From positions 1 to 60,667 of the forward strand of contig DJHY01000064.1 in NCBI GenBank assembly GCA_002433335.1: 60,667 bases of DNA, written 5' to 3'. The notes below the pieces were generated by a model, which saw only the letters and a program-made list of their open reading frames with translations, did not search any database and was not told the origin of the DNA. This DNA comes from Rhodospirillaceae bacterium UBA6608. Its GTDB lineage: Bacteria; Pseudomonadota; Alphaproteobacteria; Rhodospirillales_A; Casp-alpha2. How positions within the stretch are numbered: the first letter of the stretch is position 1; every line of letters begins with the position of its first letter. The position numbers were made by a program, and so were the translations under genes. Of the stretch, positions 35,241 through 44,550 are shown piece after piece.

Positions 35241-36308
35241 CTATTCCAGCGCCGCCAGCATGGGCGCGGAATCTTCGATCATCTGGATGCGGTCCATGCC
35301 CTGCTTCATTTCCGTCATGATGAACTCGGCGCGCCGTCCGGGGCCGCCGACTTCCATGTTGGGGAACAGGTTGGACCAAGCGTCCATCTTGACCGACAGG
35401 GCGCAAAGCACGCCGCCGATGGTGGTGTGGTATCCGCGGATCACGGCCTCGACCCGGCGGAAGCGCTCGGCCGAGATGTTGTCCCACATGTGCTTGGTGC
35501 CGCGGTCGAAGTTTTCGAACCGCCCGGTGATGGCCGCCATCAACTCGTTGATGGTGGTCGTCATCATGTCCATGGTCGACATCAGCGACGGGTTGTTCTT
35601 CATCGCGAAGTTCTGGCGCAGCAGGTCCATGGTGTCCAGGAACTCGGTGATCGTCGGCTCGATGTCGTCGAGGATCTGTTTGTAGTAGCTGAGCGACATG
35701 AAGATGTCGGCATAGTCCTCAAGGAACTTCGGCAGGTCTTCGATCTTGATGTTCAGCTTCTGCGCCATCAGCTTGAGCTTCTCGAGCGCTTTCTTACGGT
35801 CGGGCGAGCGGAACAACTTGACCACGTCCTGGAAGCTTTTCACGTCGACGTCGTCGCCGCCGTAAATCTGCTGAATCAGCGGGCCCGTGAACTCGCGCAT
35901 GTATTCGTTCAGTTCCGCGGTCTTGGAATCCGACAGCTTCAGATATTGGACGTTGTTGACCTCGATACCCAGGTCGCGCAACGAAATGCGCAGGGAATAA
36001 ACGTCGTAGCTGGGCAGGTCCCCCAGCTTGCGCATCAGGACCATGTCCGGATGACGGAAACCTTCGTTCCAGCCGAATTCGGCGGGTAGGCCGTCGATAT
36101 CGATCTGGCCAGAGCCGGTATCCTTGTCGGTGAAGATTTCGACCATGCTCTCGAAGCGCGCGTTCTTGATCAGGCGCGCGCGGCGCAGCGGGGCCGTCTT
36201 GATCGGCATCATCACCAACGGCAGGGTGTGCAGGGAATCGCGATCCTCGTCGTCGATATCCTTGTCCATATTCAGGTCGGCAAAGGTAAAACCGTCTTTC
36301 TGACTCAC
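35241..36308 (-). CDS. Uncharacterised protein, second copy of a tandem paralogous pair
   Basis: I do not recognise this 355-residue protein. It has no signal peptide or membrane helix, an acidic N-terminal tail (about 1-25), then RARLIKNARF, LPSYDVYSLRI and LKLSDSKTAELNEYM. A helical middle includes LPKFLEDYADIFMSLSYYKQ, and the tail with YHTTIGG (293-299) and VGGPGRRAEFIMTEMKQG is strongly conserved with its neighbour. It looks like an all-helical cytosolic scaffold or regulatory protein. The start is GTG with GAGGA about 10 bases upstream. It follows its paralogue by 21 bases and is convergent with glk. Confidence 0.8.
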   Translation of the reverse strand: MSQKDGFTFADLNMDKDIDDEDRDSLHTLPLVMMPIKTAPLRRARLIKNARFESMVEIFTDKDTGSGQIDIDGLPAEFGWNEGFRHPDMVLMRKLGDLPSYDVYSLRISLRDLGIEVNNVQYLKLSDSKTAELNEYMREFTGPLIQQIYGGDDVDVKSFQDVVKLFRSPDRKKALEKLKLMAQKLNIKIEDLPKFLEDYADIFMSLSYYKQILDDIEPTITEFLDTMDLLRQNFAMKNNPSLMSTMDMMTTTINELMAAITGRFENFDRGTKHMWDNISAERFRRVEAVIRGYHTTIGGVLCALSVKMDAWSNLFPNMEVGGPGRRAEFIMTEMKQGMDRIQMIEDSAPMLAALE

Positions 36309-36329
36309 AATCCGATCCTCATTCCGCGC

Positions 36330-37427
36330 CTATTTTGCCCATTCGACGGTTTCGATCTTCGGCGCGTTGGCCTGAATCTCGCGGACTTTTTCGATGCCCT
36401 GTTTCATTTCAGACATGATGAACTCGCCGCGCTTGATCGGCCCGCCGACGGTCGGCGACGGGAAGCGCACGGCAAAGGCGTTCATTTTGACGGTCAATGC
36501 GCAAAGGCAGCCGCCGATGGTGGTGTGATATTCCTCGACGAATTTCTTCACCGTCTTGAACCGGTCGGCGGTCAGGTCGTCCCACATGCCGTTGGTATAG
36601 CGGTCGAACGTTTCGAAGCGGCCCGAGATGGCGGCCATCAGCTCGTTGATGGCACCCTCGATCTGGTCGCAGGTGTTCATCATGTTCATGTTGGTTTTGA
36701 GCTGGAAATTGTCGCGGATCTCGTCCATCGACGACATGAATTCGTCGATGATCGGCTCCAGCGCATCCAGGCACTGCCGGAAATAGGAAAGGGACAAGAA
36801 CACGTCGCCGTAATCCTCTAGAAATTTGGGCACATCGCGCATTTTGATACGCAACTTCTGTGCCATTTGGTCCAGTTTCTTACGGACCATTTCCACATCC
36901 GGGCTTTCGAACAATTTGACCATGTCGTCGAAGGTCTGAATGTTCAGATCGTCCTTGCCGTAGATTTCCTGAATCAGCGGGCGGGTGAACTGCGTCATGT
37001 ACTGCGTCAGTTCCTTGACCTTGTGGTCGGACAACTTCAGATCTTCGATCGAATTGACCTCGATCCCTTCCTGACGGAACAGGATGCGTAGGGAATAGAC
37101 GTCATAGCTGGGCAGCGGGGCGAGCTTGCGCAGCATCACCAAGTCGGGATGGCGCTTACGGCCCTTGCCGGCCCAGCCGTAGTCCTTGGCCAGTTCCTCG
37201 ACATCCAGCTGGCCCGAGCCGATGCCCTGGCCCTTGAACAATTCGACCACGCTGTTCAGGCGTGCGTTCTTGATCAGCCGCGCGCGGTGCAGGGACGGGG
37301 TTTGAAACGGCAAAATCGACAGCGGCAGGATGTGCAACGCGTCGCGATCTTCGTCGCGCTGCGTCGACGGTTCGCCCGTCGGCACGCCGGGTTCGGGAAA
37401 GTCGTCTTCTTTGGCCGCGTCGCTCAT
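36330..37427 (-). CDS. Uncharacterised protein, first copy of a tandem paralogous pair
   Basis: This 365-residue protein is a paralogue of the next gene and has no family that I can name. It has an acidic, proline-containing tail (1-28), RARLIKNARL (48-57), LPSYDVYSLRI (105-115), LKLSDHKVKELTQYM, and LIQEIYGKDD. The middle has VPKFLEDYGDVFLSLSYF, then NELMAAISGRFETFDRYT (261-278), YHTTIGG (300-306) and VGGPIKRGEFIMSEMKQG. In the last block of 52 aligned residues 32 are identical by my count. Cysteines (253, 309) are few. No clear Shine-Dalgarno is visible. It is divergent from truA across an AT-rich palindrome. Confidence 0.8.
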   Translation of the reverse strand: MSDAAKEDDFPEPGVPTGEPSTQRDEDRDALHILPLSILPFQTPSLHRARLIKNARLNSVVELFKGQGIGSGQLDVEELAKDYGWAGKGRKRHPDLVMLRKLAPLPSYDVYSLRILFRQEGIEVNSIEDLKLSDHKVKELTQYMTQFTRPLIQEIYGKDDLNIQTFDDMVKLFESPDVEMVRKKLDQMAQKLRIKMRDVPKFLEDYGDVFLSLSYFRQCLDALEPIIDEFMSSMDEIRDNFQLKTNMNMMNTCDQIEGAINELMAAISGRFETFDRYTNGMWDDLTADRFKTVKKFVEEYHTTIGGCLCALTVKMNAFAVRFPSPTVGGPIKRGEFIMSEMKQGIEKVREIQANAPKIETVEWAK

Positions 37428-37496
37428 GGATGTCTGCCCAGGTCCGTATGCAGGTCTTTATGCACTAACACTTGTGCCTTTGACTTCCTTGGACCG

Positions 37497-37514
37497 TTAA
37501 AATACCTATTTTAA
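37497..37514. promoter_or_regulatory. 18-bp AT-rich palindrome in the paralogue-pair/truA divergent region
   Basis: TTAAAATA-CC-TATTTTAA is a perfect palindrome with 8-bp arms, very unusual in this GC-rich sequence. On the minus strand a TATAAA (37526-37521) lies just upstream, so the palindrome would cover the transcription start of the paralogous pair. On the plus strand TTGACT (37480-37485) precedes it. It is a good operator candidate. Confidence 0.5.
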
Positions 37515-37591
37515 ACGACTTTTATAGCATCAAATTGTCCGTAAGGGCCAATAGCCCTTGCCGACCGAGGAAACGGGGCGGGGCGCAGACC

Positions 37592-38338
37592 ATGGCGCGC
37601 TTTCGATTGAAGGTGGAATACGACGGGCGCGGCTTCGTCGGGTGGCAACGCCAGACCAACGGTCTGGGCGTTCAGGAAACGATCGAGACCGCGGTCGCGG
37701 CCTTTACCGGCGAAGAGGTGACGGTGTTCGCCGCCGGGCGGACCGACGCGGGCGTCCATGCCACGGGGCAGGTCGCGCATATCGAACTGACCAAGGATTG
37801 GCCCGCCGATACGGTGCGCGACGCCCTGAATTTTCACCTGCGCGAGCATGCGGTCAGCATCCTTGACGCCGTCGCCGTGGATGATGAGTTCCATGCCCGG
37901 TTTTCCGCCATCTCGCGCAGCTATCTTTACCGTTTGCTGAACCGCCGCCCGCCCCCGGCCCTGGACCGGGGCGTGGTTTGGTGGGTGCCGGGCGCGCTTG
38001 ATGTTCCGGCCATGGCCGAGGCCGCGCGGGTTCTGGTCGGGCACCACGATTTCACCAGCTTCCGGGCGACCCAGTGCCAGGCCAATTCGCCGGTCAAGAC
38101 GCTGGACGTCCTGGACGTGACCCAGGTGGGCGAGGAAATCCACTTTCGCGCCAAGGCCCGGTCGTTCCTGCACCATCAGGTCCGCAACATGGTCGGCAGC
38201 CTGAAATGGGTCGGCGAAGGCCGATGGACGGCCAAGGACCTGAAGGCCGCGCTGGAGGCCAAGGATCGCGCCGCCGGCGGACCGACCGCCCCGGCCGACG
38301 GTTTGTATTTGACCGGGGTCGGCTATCCCGATGAATAG
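37592..38338 (+). CDS. truA: tRNA pseudouridine(38-40) synthase
   Basis: This enzyme modifies uridines 38-40 in the tRNA anticodon stem. The 248 residues begin [20 protein letters not shown]. The catalytic Asp52 is in [17 protein letters not shown], and [16 protein letters not shown] and [13 protein letters not shown] fit the family throughout. The ATG at 37592 was chosen over an upstream in-frame start because it matches the family N-terminus. It is followed by a small membrane protein gene. Confidence 0.96.
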   Translation: MARFRLKVEYDGRGFVGWQRQTNGLGVQETIETAVAAFTGEEVTVFAAGRTDAGVHATGQVAHIELTKDWPADTVRDALNFHLREHAVSILDAVAVDDEFHARFSAISRSYLYRLLNRRPPPALDRGVVWWVPGALDVPAMAEAARVLVGHHDFTSFRATQCQANSPVKTLDVLDVTQVGEEIHFRAKARSFLHHQVRNMVGSLKWVGEGRWTAKDLKAALEAKDRAAGGPTAPADGLYLTGVGYPDE

Positions 38339-38409
38339 CCCGCAGGGCCGGGGCGGGAAAATCCGCGCCCGCCATGGTGCGGAACCTTGGAACGGCGTAT
38401 ATTAGGCAG

Positions 38410-38751
38410 ATGGAAAAACAGATTCCCCTATCCCTTAAAGGGAATGACACAGGTCCGGACGGCGCCGCCGATCCGTCGGCTCCGACGGATGTTCCGGGCA
38501 TTGCCGACGAGCTGCGCGACAAGCCGGTGATCGGCTATTTGGCCGTGATCTGCGGGGTCATGGCGATCTTCTTTTGGGGGATCGTATTCGTGCCCATGGG
38601 CTTGGCCTTTTCCGTCGCGGCCTTGATCGCCGGACAGGGGCTTTGGGGCTTTTCCGGGCTGGTGCTGTCGGTGATCGGCTTGTTGACCTCGCCGACGCTG
38701 CTGACCCTGATCGGCCTGGGCGCGATCGCGTCGTTCCTTGGCTTAGGTTAG
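38410..38751 (+). CDS. Small membrane protein of unknown function
   Basis: The 113-residue product starts MEKQIPLSLKGND, has a Pro/Asp/Ala-rich segment, and then two to three predicted membrane helices. These are GYLAVICGVMAIFFWGIVF, a GLAFSVAALIAG stretch and a last Gly/Leu-rich segment ending at the C-terminus. I recognise no family. An alternative ATG at 38374 would add 12 residues; neither start has a good ribosome-binding site. TATATT (38398-38403) ends six bases before the chosen ATG, so a leaderless message is possible. It is convergent with dapE. Confidence 0.6.
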   Translation: MEKQIPLSLKGNDTGPDGAADPSAPTDVPGIADELRDKPVIGYLAVICGVMAIFFWGIVFVPMGLAFSVAALIAGQGLWGFSGLVLSVIGLLTSPTLLTLIGLGAIASFLGLG

Positions 38752-38771
38752 TTGGCTTGGGCTAGCCGGAT

Positions 38772-39929
38772 CTAAGCGAAGTAGCGCTTCAAGATATCCT
38801 GATAAATGCGCGCCAGGTCATGGATTTCCGTGACCAGTGCGTTCTCGTTCACCTTGTGCGCGGTCTCGTTGATCAGGCCGAATTCGACCACGGCGCAATG
38901 ATCCTTGATGAACCGCGCGTCCGACGTGCCGCCGGTGGTGCTCAGTTCCGGATCGTTGCCGGTCACGGCCTTGATCGCGCCCGCGACCACGCCGCTCAAC
39001 TGCCCGGGCGGGGTCAGGAACGATTCACCGGACACACTGATGTCCAGGTCGTAATCGACGCCGCCCAATTGCTCGGAGACACCGGCGCAGCGGTCTTCGA
39101 TCAGCTTGGTCAGGCTGGCGCCCGAATGCATGTCGTTGAACCGGATGTTGAACCGGCCCGAGGCCTTGGCCGGGATCAGGTTGGTCGTGGCGTTGCCGAC
39201 GTCGATGGTGGTGATTTCCAGATTGGTCGCCGGGAAATGATCGTTGCCGTTGTCCAACGGCTCGTCGTTCAGAACCGACAGCATCTTCAACAGCTTCGGC
39301 ACTGGATTGTCGGCCAGATGCGGATAGGCCACATGGCCCTGCGTGCCGCGCACGGTCACGGTGCAGTTCAGGGAGCCGCGCCGACCGATCTTGACCATGT
39401 CGCCCAGGACCGTGACGTTGGTCGGCTCGCCGACCAGGCAGGCGTCGATCTTTTCGCCCTGCTCTTCCATCCAGCCCAGAACCTTCTTGGTGCCGTTGAC
39501 CGAGGGGCCTTCCTCGTCGCCGGTGATCAGAAAGCTGATCGACCCGGTGGGGGCGCCGTTGTCGGCCAGGAAGGCATCGGTCCCGGCGACCATCGCCGCG
39601 ATCGCGCACTTCATGTCGGAGGCGCCGCGCCCGTACAGCCGCCCGTCGCGGATTTCCGGCTTGAACGGATCGGACGCCCAATCGGCGGGATCGCCCGGCG
39701 GCACCACGTCGGTGTGACCGGCGAAGCAGAAATTGGGCTGCGCCGTGCCCAGTCGGGCATACAGGTTGTCCACGTCGGGGGTGCCGTCCTGGGTAAAGAC
39801 CAGCCGCGTACAGGTGAAGCCCAGCCCTTCCAGGCGTTGCTGCAATAGGTCGAGCGCGCCGCCCTCCGTCGGGGTGACGGAGGGGCAGCGGATCAGTTCC
39901 TCTGAAAGGGTCAGGGCGTCGAGCGGCAT
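38772..39929 (-). CDS. dapE: Succinyl-diaminopimelate desuccinylase
   Basis: This zinc enzyme releases LL-diaminopimelate in lysine and peptidoglycan synthesis. The 385 residues begin [20 protein letters not shown]. They show the M20 ligands in [12 protein letters not shown] (His72, Asp74), GRGASDMK (Asp105), GDEEGPS (Glu139/Glu140) and GEPTN, with the late [21 protein letters not shown] lies just upstream of the ATG. It directly follows dapD (17-base gap), and together they define the succinylase branch. Confidence 0.96.
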   Translation of the reverse strand: MPLDALTLSEELIRCPSVTPTEGGALDLLQQRLEGLGFTCTRLVFTQDGTPDVDNLYARLGTAQPNFCFAGHTDVVPPGDPADWASDPFKPEIRDGRLYGRGASDMKCAIAAMVAGTDAFLADNGAPTGSISFLITGDEEGPSVNGTKKVLGWMEEQGEKIDACLVGEPTNVTVLGDMVKIGRRGSLNCTVTVRGTQGHVAYPHLADNPVPKLLKMLSVLNDEPLDNGNDHFPATNLEITTIDVGNATTNLIPAKASGRFNIRFNDMHSGASLTKLIEDRCAGVSEQLGGVDYDLDISVSGESFLTPPGQLSGVVAGAIKAVTGNDPELSTTGGTSDARFIKDHCAVVEFGLINETAHKVNENALVTEIHDLARIYQDILKRYFA

Positions 39930-39946
39930 GGTCTGCTCCCGGGGGC

Positions 39947-40771
39947 TTAGTCGCGCAGCAGGTCGTTGATCGAGGTCTTGGACCGCGTACCTTCGTCGAC
40001 GGTCTTCAGGATCACCGCGCAATACAGCGACGGCTGGCCTTCCTTGCCCGGAAGCGAGCCCGGCACGACCACCGAATAGGGCGGGATCTTGCCGTACATG
40101 ATTTCGCCGGTGTCGCGACGGACGATCTTGGTCGACTGGCCGATGAACACGCCCATCGAGACGACCGAGCCTTCGCCGACGATCACGCCTTCGACGATTT
40201 CCGACCGCGCGCCGATGAAGCAGTTGTCTTCGACGATGACCGGACCGGCCTGCAGCGGCTCGAGCACGCCGCCGATACCGGCGCCGCCCGAGATGTGGCA
40301 GTTCTTACCGATCTGCGCGCAGGAGCCGACGGTGGCCCAGGTGTCGACCATGGTGCCTTCGTCGACGTAAGCGCCCAGGTTGACGAAGCTCGGCATCAGG
40401 ACCACGCCCGGCGCGATAAAGGCCGAGCGGCGCACGATGCAGTTCGGCACGGCGCGGAAGCCCGCGGCCTTGAAATCGTCGGCCGACATGCCTTCGAACT
40501 TGCTGGGCACCTTGTCCCACCAGGTCGAGCCGCCGGGACCGCCGGAAATCGGCGCCATGTCGTTCAGGCGGAAGGACAGCAGAACCGCCTTTTTCAGCCA
40601 CTGGTGAACGGTCCATTCGCCGTTGATCTTTTCGGCGACGCGGGCCTGGCCCGCTTCCATCAGGTTCAGCGCGCTTTCAATGGCGTCGCGGGTTTCGCCC
40701 GTGGTCTGGGCGTTGATGGCATCGCGTCCGTCCCAGGCGGCTTCGATGGCGGCTTGCAGGTCTTGAGTCAT
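39947..40771 (-). CDS. dapD: 2,3,4,5-tetrahydropyridine-2,6-dicarboxylate N-succinyltransferase
   Basis: This enzyme succinylates tetrahydrodipicolinate. The 274 residues have the N-terminal helical domain, then a left-handed beta-helix with hexapeptide repeats. Recognisable text includes [37 protein letters not shown] and [19 protein letters not shown]. The C-terminal part reads [14 protein letters not shown]. The start [13 protein letters not shown] fits the family and replaces an upstream in-frame ATG at 40837. It is the first gene of the dapD-dapE unit, 106 bases after the HAD gene. Confidence 0.97.
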   Translation of the reverse strand: MTQDLQAAIEAAWDGRDAINAQTTGETRDAIESALNLMEAGQARVAEKINGEWTVHQWLKKAVLLSFRLNDMAPISGGPGGSTWWDKVPSKFEGMSADDFKAAGFRAVPNCIVRRSAFIAPGVVLMPSFVNLGAYVDEGTMVDTWATVGSCAQIGKNCHISGGAGIGGVLEPLQAGPVIVEDNCFIGARSEIVEGVIVGEGSVVSMGVFIGQSTKIVRRDTGEIMYGKIPPYSVVVPGSLPGKEGQPSLYCAVILKTVDEGTRSKTSINDLLRD

Positions 40772-40877
40772 GTCGGGTTCCCGGAAATTGCTGAATGTTT
40801 CTGTCGAAAACGGCCCCGGAAGATGAAACAGGGCCATTCACAAGTCAAGCCAAGCTGGGCGCTCGGGTATTGGGGGC

Positions 40878-41564
40878 TCAGGCGTTGGGGGTCAACTGCT
40901 CCAGCCAATCGGTCAGGTCGTCGACGATATGGTGGATGTGTCCGCCGTCGGAGCCGTCATGGGCCCAGGTCGCGCCGGTGCTTTCCGCCGGGCGGACCCA
41001 GACGGTGGTCATGCCCATGGCATGGGCCGGGGCCAGGTTGCGGGCCATGTCCTCGACCATCACCGCGCGGGTCGGGTCGACATCGTAGGTTTTGGCCATT
41101 TTGTCGTAGACATGGGGCGCGGGTTTGGGGTCGAAATCCGAGGCGACGATGTCGAACACGGCCTCGAAATGATGGCGCACGCCGAGCTTTCCCATGACCC
41201 GTTCGGCATGGGGCACGTCGCCGTTGGTGAAGATGATCTTGCGACCCGGCAGGCGGCCCAGGGCCGCGTCCAGGCGGGGCGACGGGTCGACCGGCGTCAG
41301 GTCGATGTCGTGCACCGCGTCCAGGAATTCGACCGGATCGACGTTGTGCAGGGTCATCAAGCCGCGCATGGTCGTGCCGTGTTCGCGGAAATAGGTTTTT
41401 TGCAGCGCCCGTGCCTGTTCCAGCGGCATGTCGAACAGATTGGCGACATAGCGCGTGATGTTCCAGTCGACCTGATCGAATAGGCGGCAACTGGGCGGAT
41501 ACAGGGTGTTGTCCAAATCGAACACCCAGGTTTCGGCGGCGGCGGGGTCATGTTTGATCGTCAT
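40878..41564 (-). CDS. HAD-family pyrimidine 5'-nucleotidase-like hydrolase
   Basis: This is a cytosolic phosphatase of the Sdt1/pyrimidine 5'-nucleotidase subgroup. The 228 residues show WVFDLDNTLYPP (Asp16, Asp18), KIIFTNGDVPHAERV (motif II), DPKPAPHVYDKM (motif III Lys) and MVEDMARNLAPAHAMGM (motif IV). In many Rhodospirillales this gene sits between argB and dapD, as it does here apart from the intervening plus-strand genes. The start at 41564 was chosen; TATATA lies close upstream with little leader. Substrate is inferred. Confidence 0.87.
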   Translation of the reverse strand: MTIKHDPAAAETWVFDLDNTLYPPSCRLFDQVDWNITRYVANLFDMPLEQARALQKTYFREHGTTMRGLMTLHNVDPVEFLDAVHDIDLTPVDPSPRLDAALGRLPGRKIIFTNGDVPHAERVMGKLGVRHHFEAVFDIVASDFDPKPAPHVYDKMAKTYDVDPTRAVMVEDMARNLAPAHAMGMTTVWVRPAESTGATWAHDGSDGGHIHHIVDDLTDWLEQLTPNA

Positions 41565-41653
41565 CGCCTTATATAGGGGCCGGAATCGCCGCGGGCCAAG
41601 CTTCATTTGCGGGCTTTTCCCGGATGCCGGGGCGGGGGTGTGACGCCTGCCGC

Positions 41654-41681
41654 TTGGCTAACGCCGCCGGTCGGGTAATAT
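41654..41681 (+). promoter_or_regulatory. Putative promoter of the DUF2336 gene
   Basis: TTGGCT (41654-41659), a 16-base spacer and TAATAT (41676-41681) precede a strong ribosome-binding site GGGAGGAGG (41708-41716) and the GTG start. Confidence 0.45.
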
Positions 41682-41724
41682 TCCCCCGCCCGGTGGGGAA
41701 TTTTCCGGGAGGAGGAACGCCTAC

Positions 41725-43005
41725 GTGACCACCCAATACGGCAAGGACGCGGAAATCGCGCAGCGCGGCAAGCTCGAAGAGCGCCGCCGTCTGGCCGCGT
41801 CCATGACGACTAAGCCCGAAATCCTGTATTACATGGCCAAAGACGGCGATCCCGACGTGCGCAAGGCGCTGGCCGGGAACCGCGCCACGCCGATGCAGGC
41901 CGACGCCCTGTTGGCGAAGGACGCGGACCCCGAGGTTCGCGCCAGCCTGGGCGAGAAGATTTCCCAGATGATGCCGGACCTGACCGACAAGCAGAAGATC
42001 AAGGTCCGCAAATGGGCCGCCGACACGCTGGAGGACATGGCCCGCGATCAGGCGCAGCGGGTGCGTTATGTCCTGGCCGAAACGCTGAAGGAAATGACCT
42101 CGGCCCCGCCCGCGGTGATCCGCCAACTGGCCCGCGACACGGACGCCATGGTCGCCAACCCGGTGATCGAATTCTCGCCGGTGCTGACCGACCGCGACCT
42201 GGTGACGATCATCGCCGAGGGGGCCAATACGGCGCGGCTCAAGGCCATGGCCCGGCGCGCCGACCTGTCGGAAACCGTGTCCGACGCGATCGTCGAAACC
42301 GGCGACGTCGAGGCCACGGCGGAACTGCTGCGCAACCCCAGCGCCCATATTTCCGAAGGCACCTTGGACAAGATCGCCGACCGGGCGGAACAGCACCCGG
42401 AACTGCACGAACCCCTGGTCGCCCGCCCCGGCCTGTCGGACAAGGCGGCGAAGCGGTTGGCGGAATATGTCGCCGACAGCCTGATCGACACCATGTTGGC
42501 GCGCAACGACCTGCCGCCCGGATTGGCGGACGAGGTCCGCGCTGTGGTCCTGGCTCGGCTCGCCGCCGGGGACGGCCCGCCGCCGGATGCCGACGCGGAC
42601 GCCAATGGGGGTAACGGTAGCGCGGCGGAGCCGGAACCGGACCGCTTGACCCGTGACGAGGCCCTGGAACTGGCCCGCGACATGAACAAGAAGGGCCAAC
42701 TGACCGAGGGTGTGATCTACGACGCCATCGGGCGCAAGGACCGTAACATGGCGATGGCCGCCCTGGCCGTTCTGTCGGACAGCAAGATGCCGGCGGTGGT
42801 CAAGGCCTTCGCCACCAATTCGGCCAAGGGTATTGTCTCATTGGTATGGGAAGCGGGCTGTTCGCCCAAGCTGGCGGTCGATCTGCAACAGGGTCTGGGC
42901 AACGTAGCACCGGTCGAAATCATCCGGCCGTCCAGCAACACGCCCTATGGCCTGTCCGAGGCCGAGATGGAATGGCAGTTGGAATTCCTGCGCGGCATGG
43001 CCTAA
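41725..43005 (+). CDS. DUF2336 domain protein
   Basis: This is a cytosolic helical-repeat protein of unknown function, common in alphaproteobacteria. The 426 residues contain HEAT-like repeats (for example DPDVRKALAGNRATP and DPEVRASLGEKIS), then the long helical DUF2336 core. A Pro/Asp/Gly-rich linker lies at about 290-308, and a C-terminal helical domain contains VVKAFATNSAKGIVSLVWEAG. The start is GTG, fixed by the GGGAGGAGG upstream. Its link to the amidase 59 bases downstream is by position only. Confidence 0.82.
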   Translation: MTTQYGKDAEIAQRGKLEERRRLAASMTTKPEILYYMAKDGDPDVRKALAGNRATPMQADALLAKDADPEVRASLGEKISQMMPDLTDKQKIKVRKWAADTLEDMARDQAQRVRYVLAETLKEMTSAPPAVIRQLARDTDAMVANPVIEFSPVLTDRDLVTIIAEGANTARLKAMARRADLSETVSDAIVETGDVEATAELLRNPSAHISEGTLDKIADRAEQHPELHEPLVARPGLSDKAAKRLAEYVADSLIDTMLARNDLPPGLADEVRAVVLARLAAGDGPPPDADADANGGNGSAAEPEPDRLTRDEALELARDMNKKGQLTEGVIYDAIGRKDRNMAMAALAVLSDSKMPAVVKAFATNSAKGIVSLVWEAGCSPKLAVDLQQGLGNVAPVEIIRPSSNTPYGLSEAEMEWQLEFLRGMA

Positions 43006-43064
43006 GGTCGTTGGCGAAGAGGGGCGTGGCGTATCTGACCAACCGTTAAGAACGAGAGACGAAA

Positions 43065-44471
43065 ATGACCGCCTCCGAGCGCATTCCCTACGACCCCCGT
43101 ACCTACGAACCGCTTACCTTCCACGACAAAACGCAATCCTTCATCGACGGATCGGACAGCCCCCGGGACTACCTGGAGCGCTGCATCGCGACCATTGCCG
43201 AGCGCGAACCCGTCGTCAAAGCCCTGACCGCGATCAACGAAGAGGGCGCGCGCGCCGCCGCTGACGCCAGCACCGCCCGCTGGAAAGCGGGCAAGCCGCT
43301 GTCGTCCATCGACGGCATGCCGGTTTCCATCAAGGACCTGCTGGAAACCAAGGACATGCCGACCGAATTCGGCTGCGAAGCCTTCAAGGGCAATTTCCCG
43401 ACCCGCGACAACGCCGCCGTTTCGGCCCTGCGCGAAGCGGGGGCTGTGATCCTGGCCAAGACCGTGACCGCCGAACTGGGCGGCAATCATCCGGGGCCGA
43501 CCACCAACCCGTTCGATCCGGCGCGCACGCCGGGCGGATCGTCGTCCGGTTCCGCCGCCGCCGTCGCGGCCAAGATGATGCCCGCCGCCATCGGCTCGCA
43601 GGTCGGCGGGTCGATCATTCGCCCGTCCGCGTTCTGCGGCAACGTCTCGTTGAAGCCGACCCAGGGCGCCATCAACCGGGGTGAGCGCATGGCGACCAGC
43701 ATGAGCACCCACGGCCCGCACGCCGGGTGCATCCAGGACATGTGGCATGTCGCCATCGAAATCGCCAAGCGCGCCGGGGGCGACCGTGGCTGCCGCGCCC
43801 TGAAGGGCCCGGACGACACGCCGCCCGCGACCAAGCCGGCGCGCCTGATGGTTTTGGAAACCGCCGGGTGGAACTTCACCGACGATGCGTCCAAGGCCGC
43901 GTTCAACGAACTGCGCGCCCAGATGGCCGCCGCCGGGATCGAGATGATCGACCGGCATTCCAACGCCAGCGTCAACTTCATGGAACACGCCATCGTCGAC
44001 GCCCAGGAAATCGCCGGGGAAATCACCCAATGGGAAAACCGTTGGGCGATCCGCAACATGATCGACCAGTACGGGGACAAGGTCAGCTTCCGCTCGCAAG
44101 GGGCGGTCAAGCGGGCCGAGGCCATGTCCGTCGGCGATTACGAAATCCTGCTGACCCGGCGCGAAGCGGCCCAGGCCGCCCATGCCAACCTGGCGGGACT
44201 GGCCGATGTGGCGATTACCCTGTCGTGCCCCGGACCGGCCCCGTTGTGGGACGCCAGCGCACCGGACGCGGACAAGGTCAAACATCCGACCGGCTACGCG
44301 ATCTTCAACTATCCGTCGTCGATGCTGTTCGCGCCGGTCGTCACCGTGCCGTTGATGGCGATCGACGGCTTGCCGGTCGGCCTGCAGGTCATGGGCTGGC
44401 CCGGCGACGACGCCAAGGTCACGGCCATCGCCCGGTGGATTCAGGAAAACATCGCGCCTGTCGTCGGATAA
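43065..44471 (+). CDS. Amidase signature family protein
   Basis: This is a Ser-Ser-Lys amidohydrolase acting on an unknown amide. The 468 residues contain the catalytic Lys in MPVSIKDLLETKD, the glycine/serine-rich PGGSSSGSAAAVAA and the nucleophile region IGSQVGGSIIRPSAFCG. It resembles generic amidases more than GatA. GatB and GatC are not nearby, so it is unlikely to be the tRNA amidotransferase subunit. A GAGAGAC sequence precedes the ATG. It ends at a bidirectional terminator shared with argB. Confidence 0.88.
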   Translation: MTASERIPYDPRTYEPLTFHDKTQSFIDGSDSPRDYLERCIATIAEREPVVKALTAINEEGARAAADASTARWKAGKPLSSIDGMPVSIKDLLETKDMPTEFGCEAFKGNFPTRDNAAVSALREAGAVILAKTVTAELGGNHPGPTTNPFDPARTPGGSSSGSAAAVAAKMMPAAIGSQVGGSIIRPSAFCGNVSLKPTQGAINRGERMATSMSTHGPHAGCIQDMWHVAIEIAKRAGGDRGCRALKGPDDTPPATKPARLMVLETAGWNFTDDASKAAFNELRAQMAAAGIEMIDRHSNASVNFMEHAIVDAQEIAGEITQWENRWAIRNMIDQYGDKVSFRSQGAVKRAEAMSVGDYEILLTRREAAQAAHANLAGLADVAITLSCPGPAPLWDASAPDADKVKHPTGYAIFNYPSSMLFAPVVTVPLMAIDGLPVGLQVMGWPGDDAKVTAIARWIQENIAPVVG

Positions 44472-44492
44472 CCTTCTGACAGCGCAGAAATG

Positions 44493-44527
44493 AAAACGGC
44501 CGGTTGCGTGATGCACCGGCCGTTTTT
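44493..44527. terminator. Bidirectional terminator between amidase and argB
   Basis: AAAACGGCCGG and CCGGCCGTTTT are perfect 11-bp arms around a 12-base loop. An A-run at one end and a T-run at the other let it serve both convergent genes. Confidence 0.85.
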
Positions 44528-44550
44528 CATGTTCGATTTCCGGGCAAGGA

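Noticed and set aside
43065..44471. GatA subunit of the tRNA amidotransferase
   Set aside because: GatB and GatC are not nearby and the sequence fits a general amidase better.
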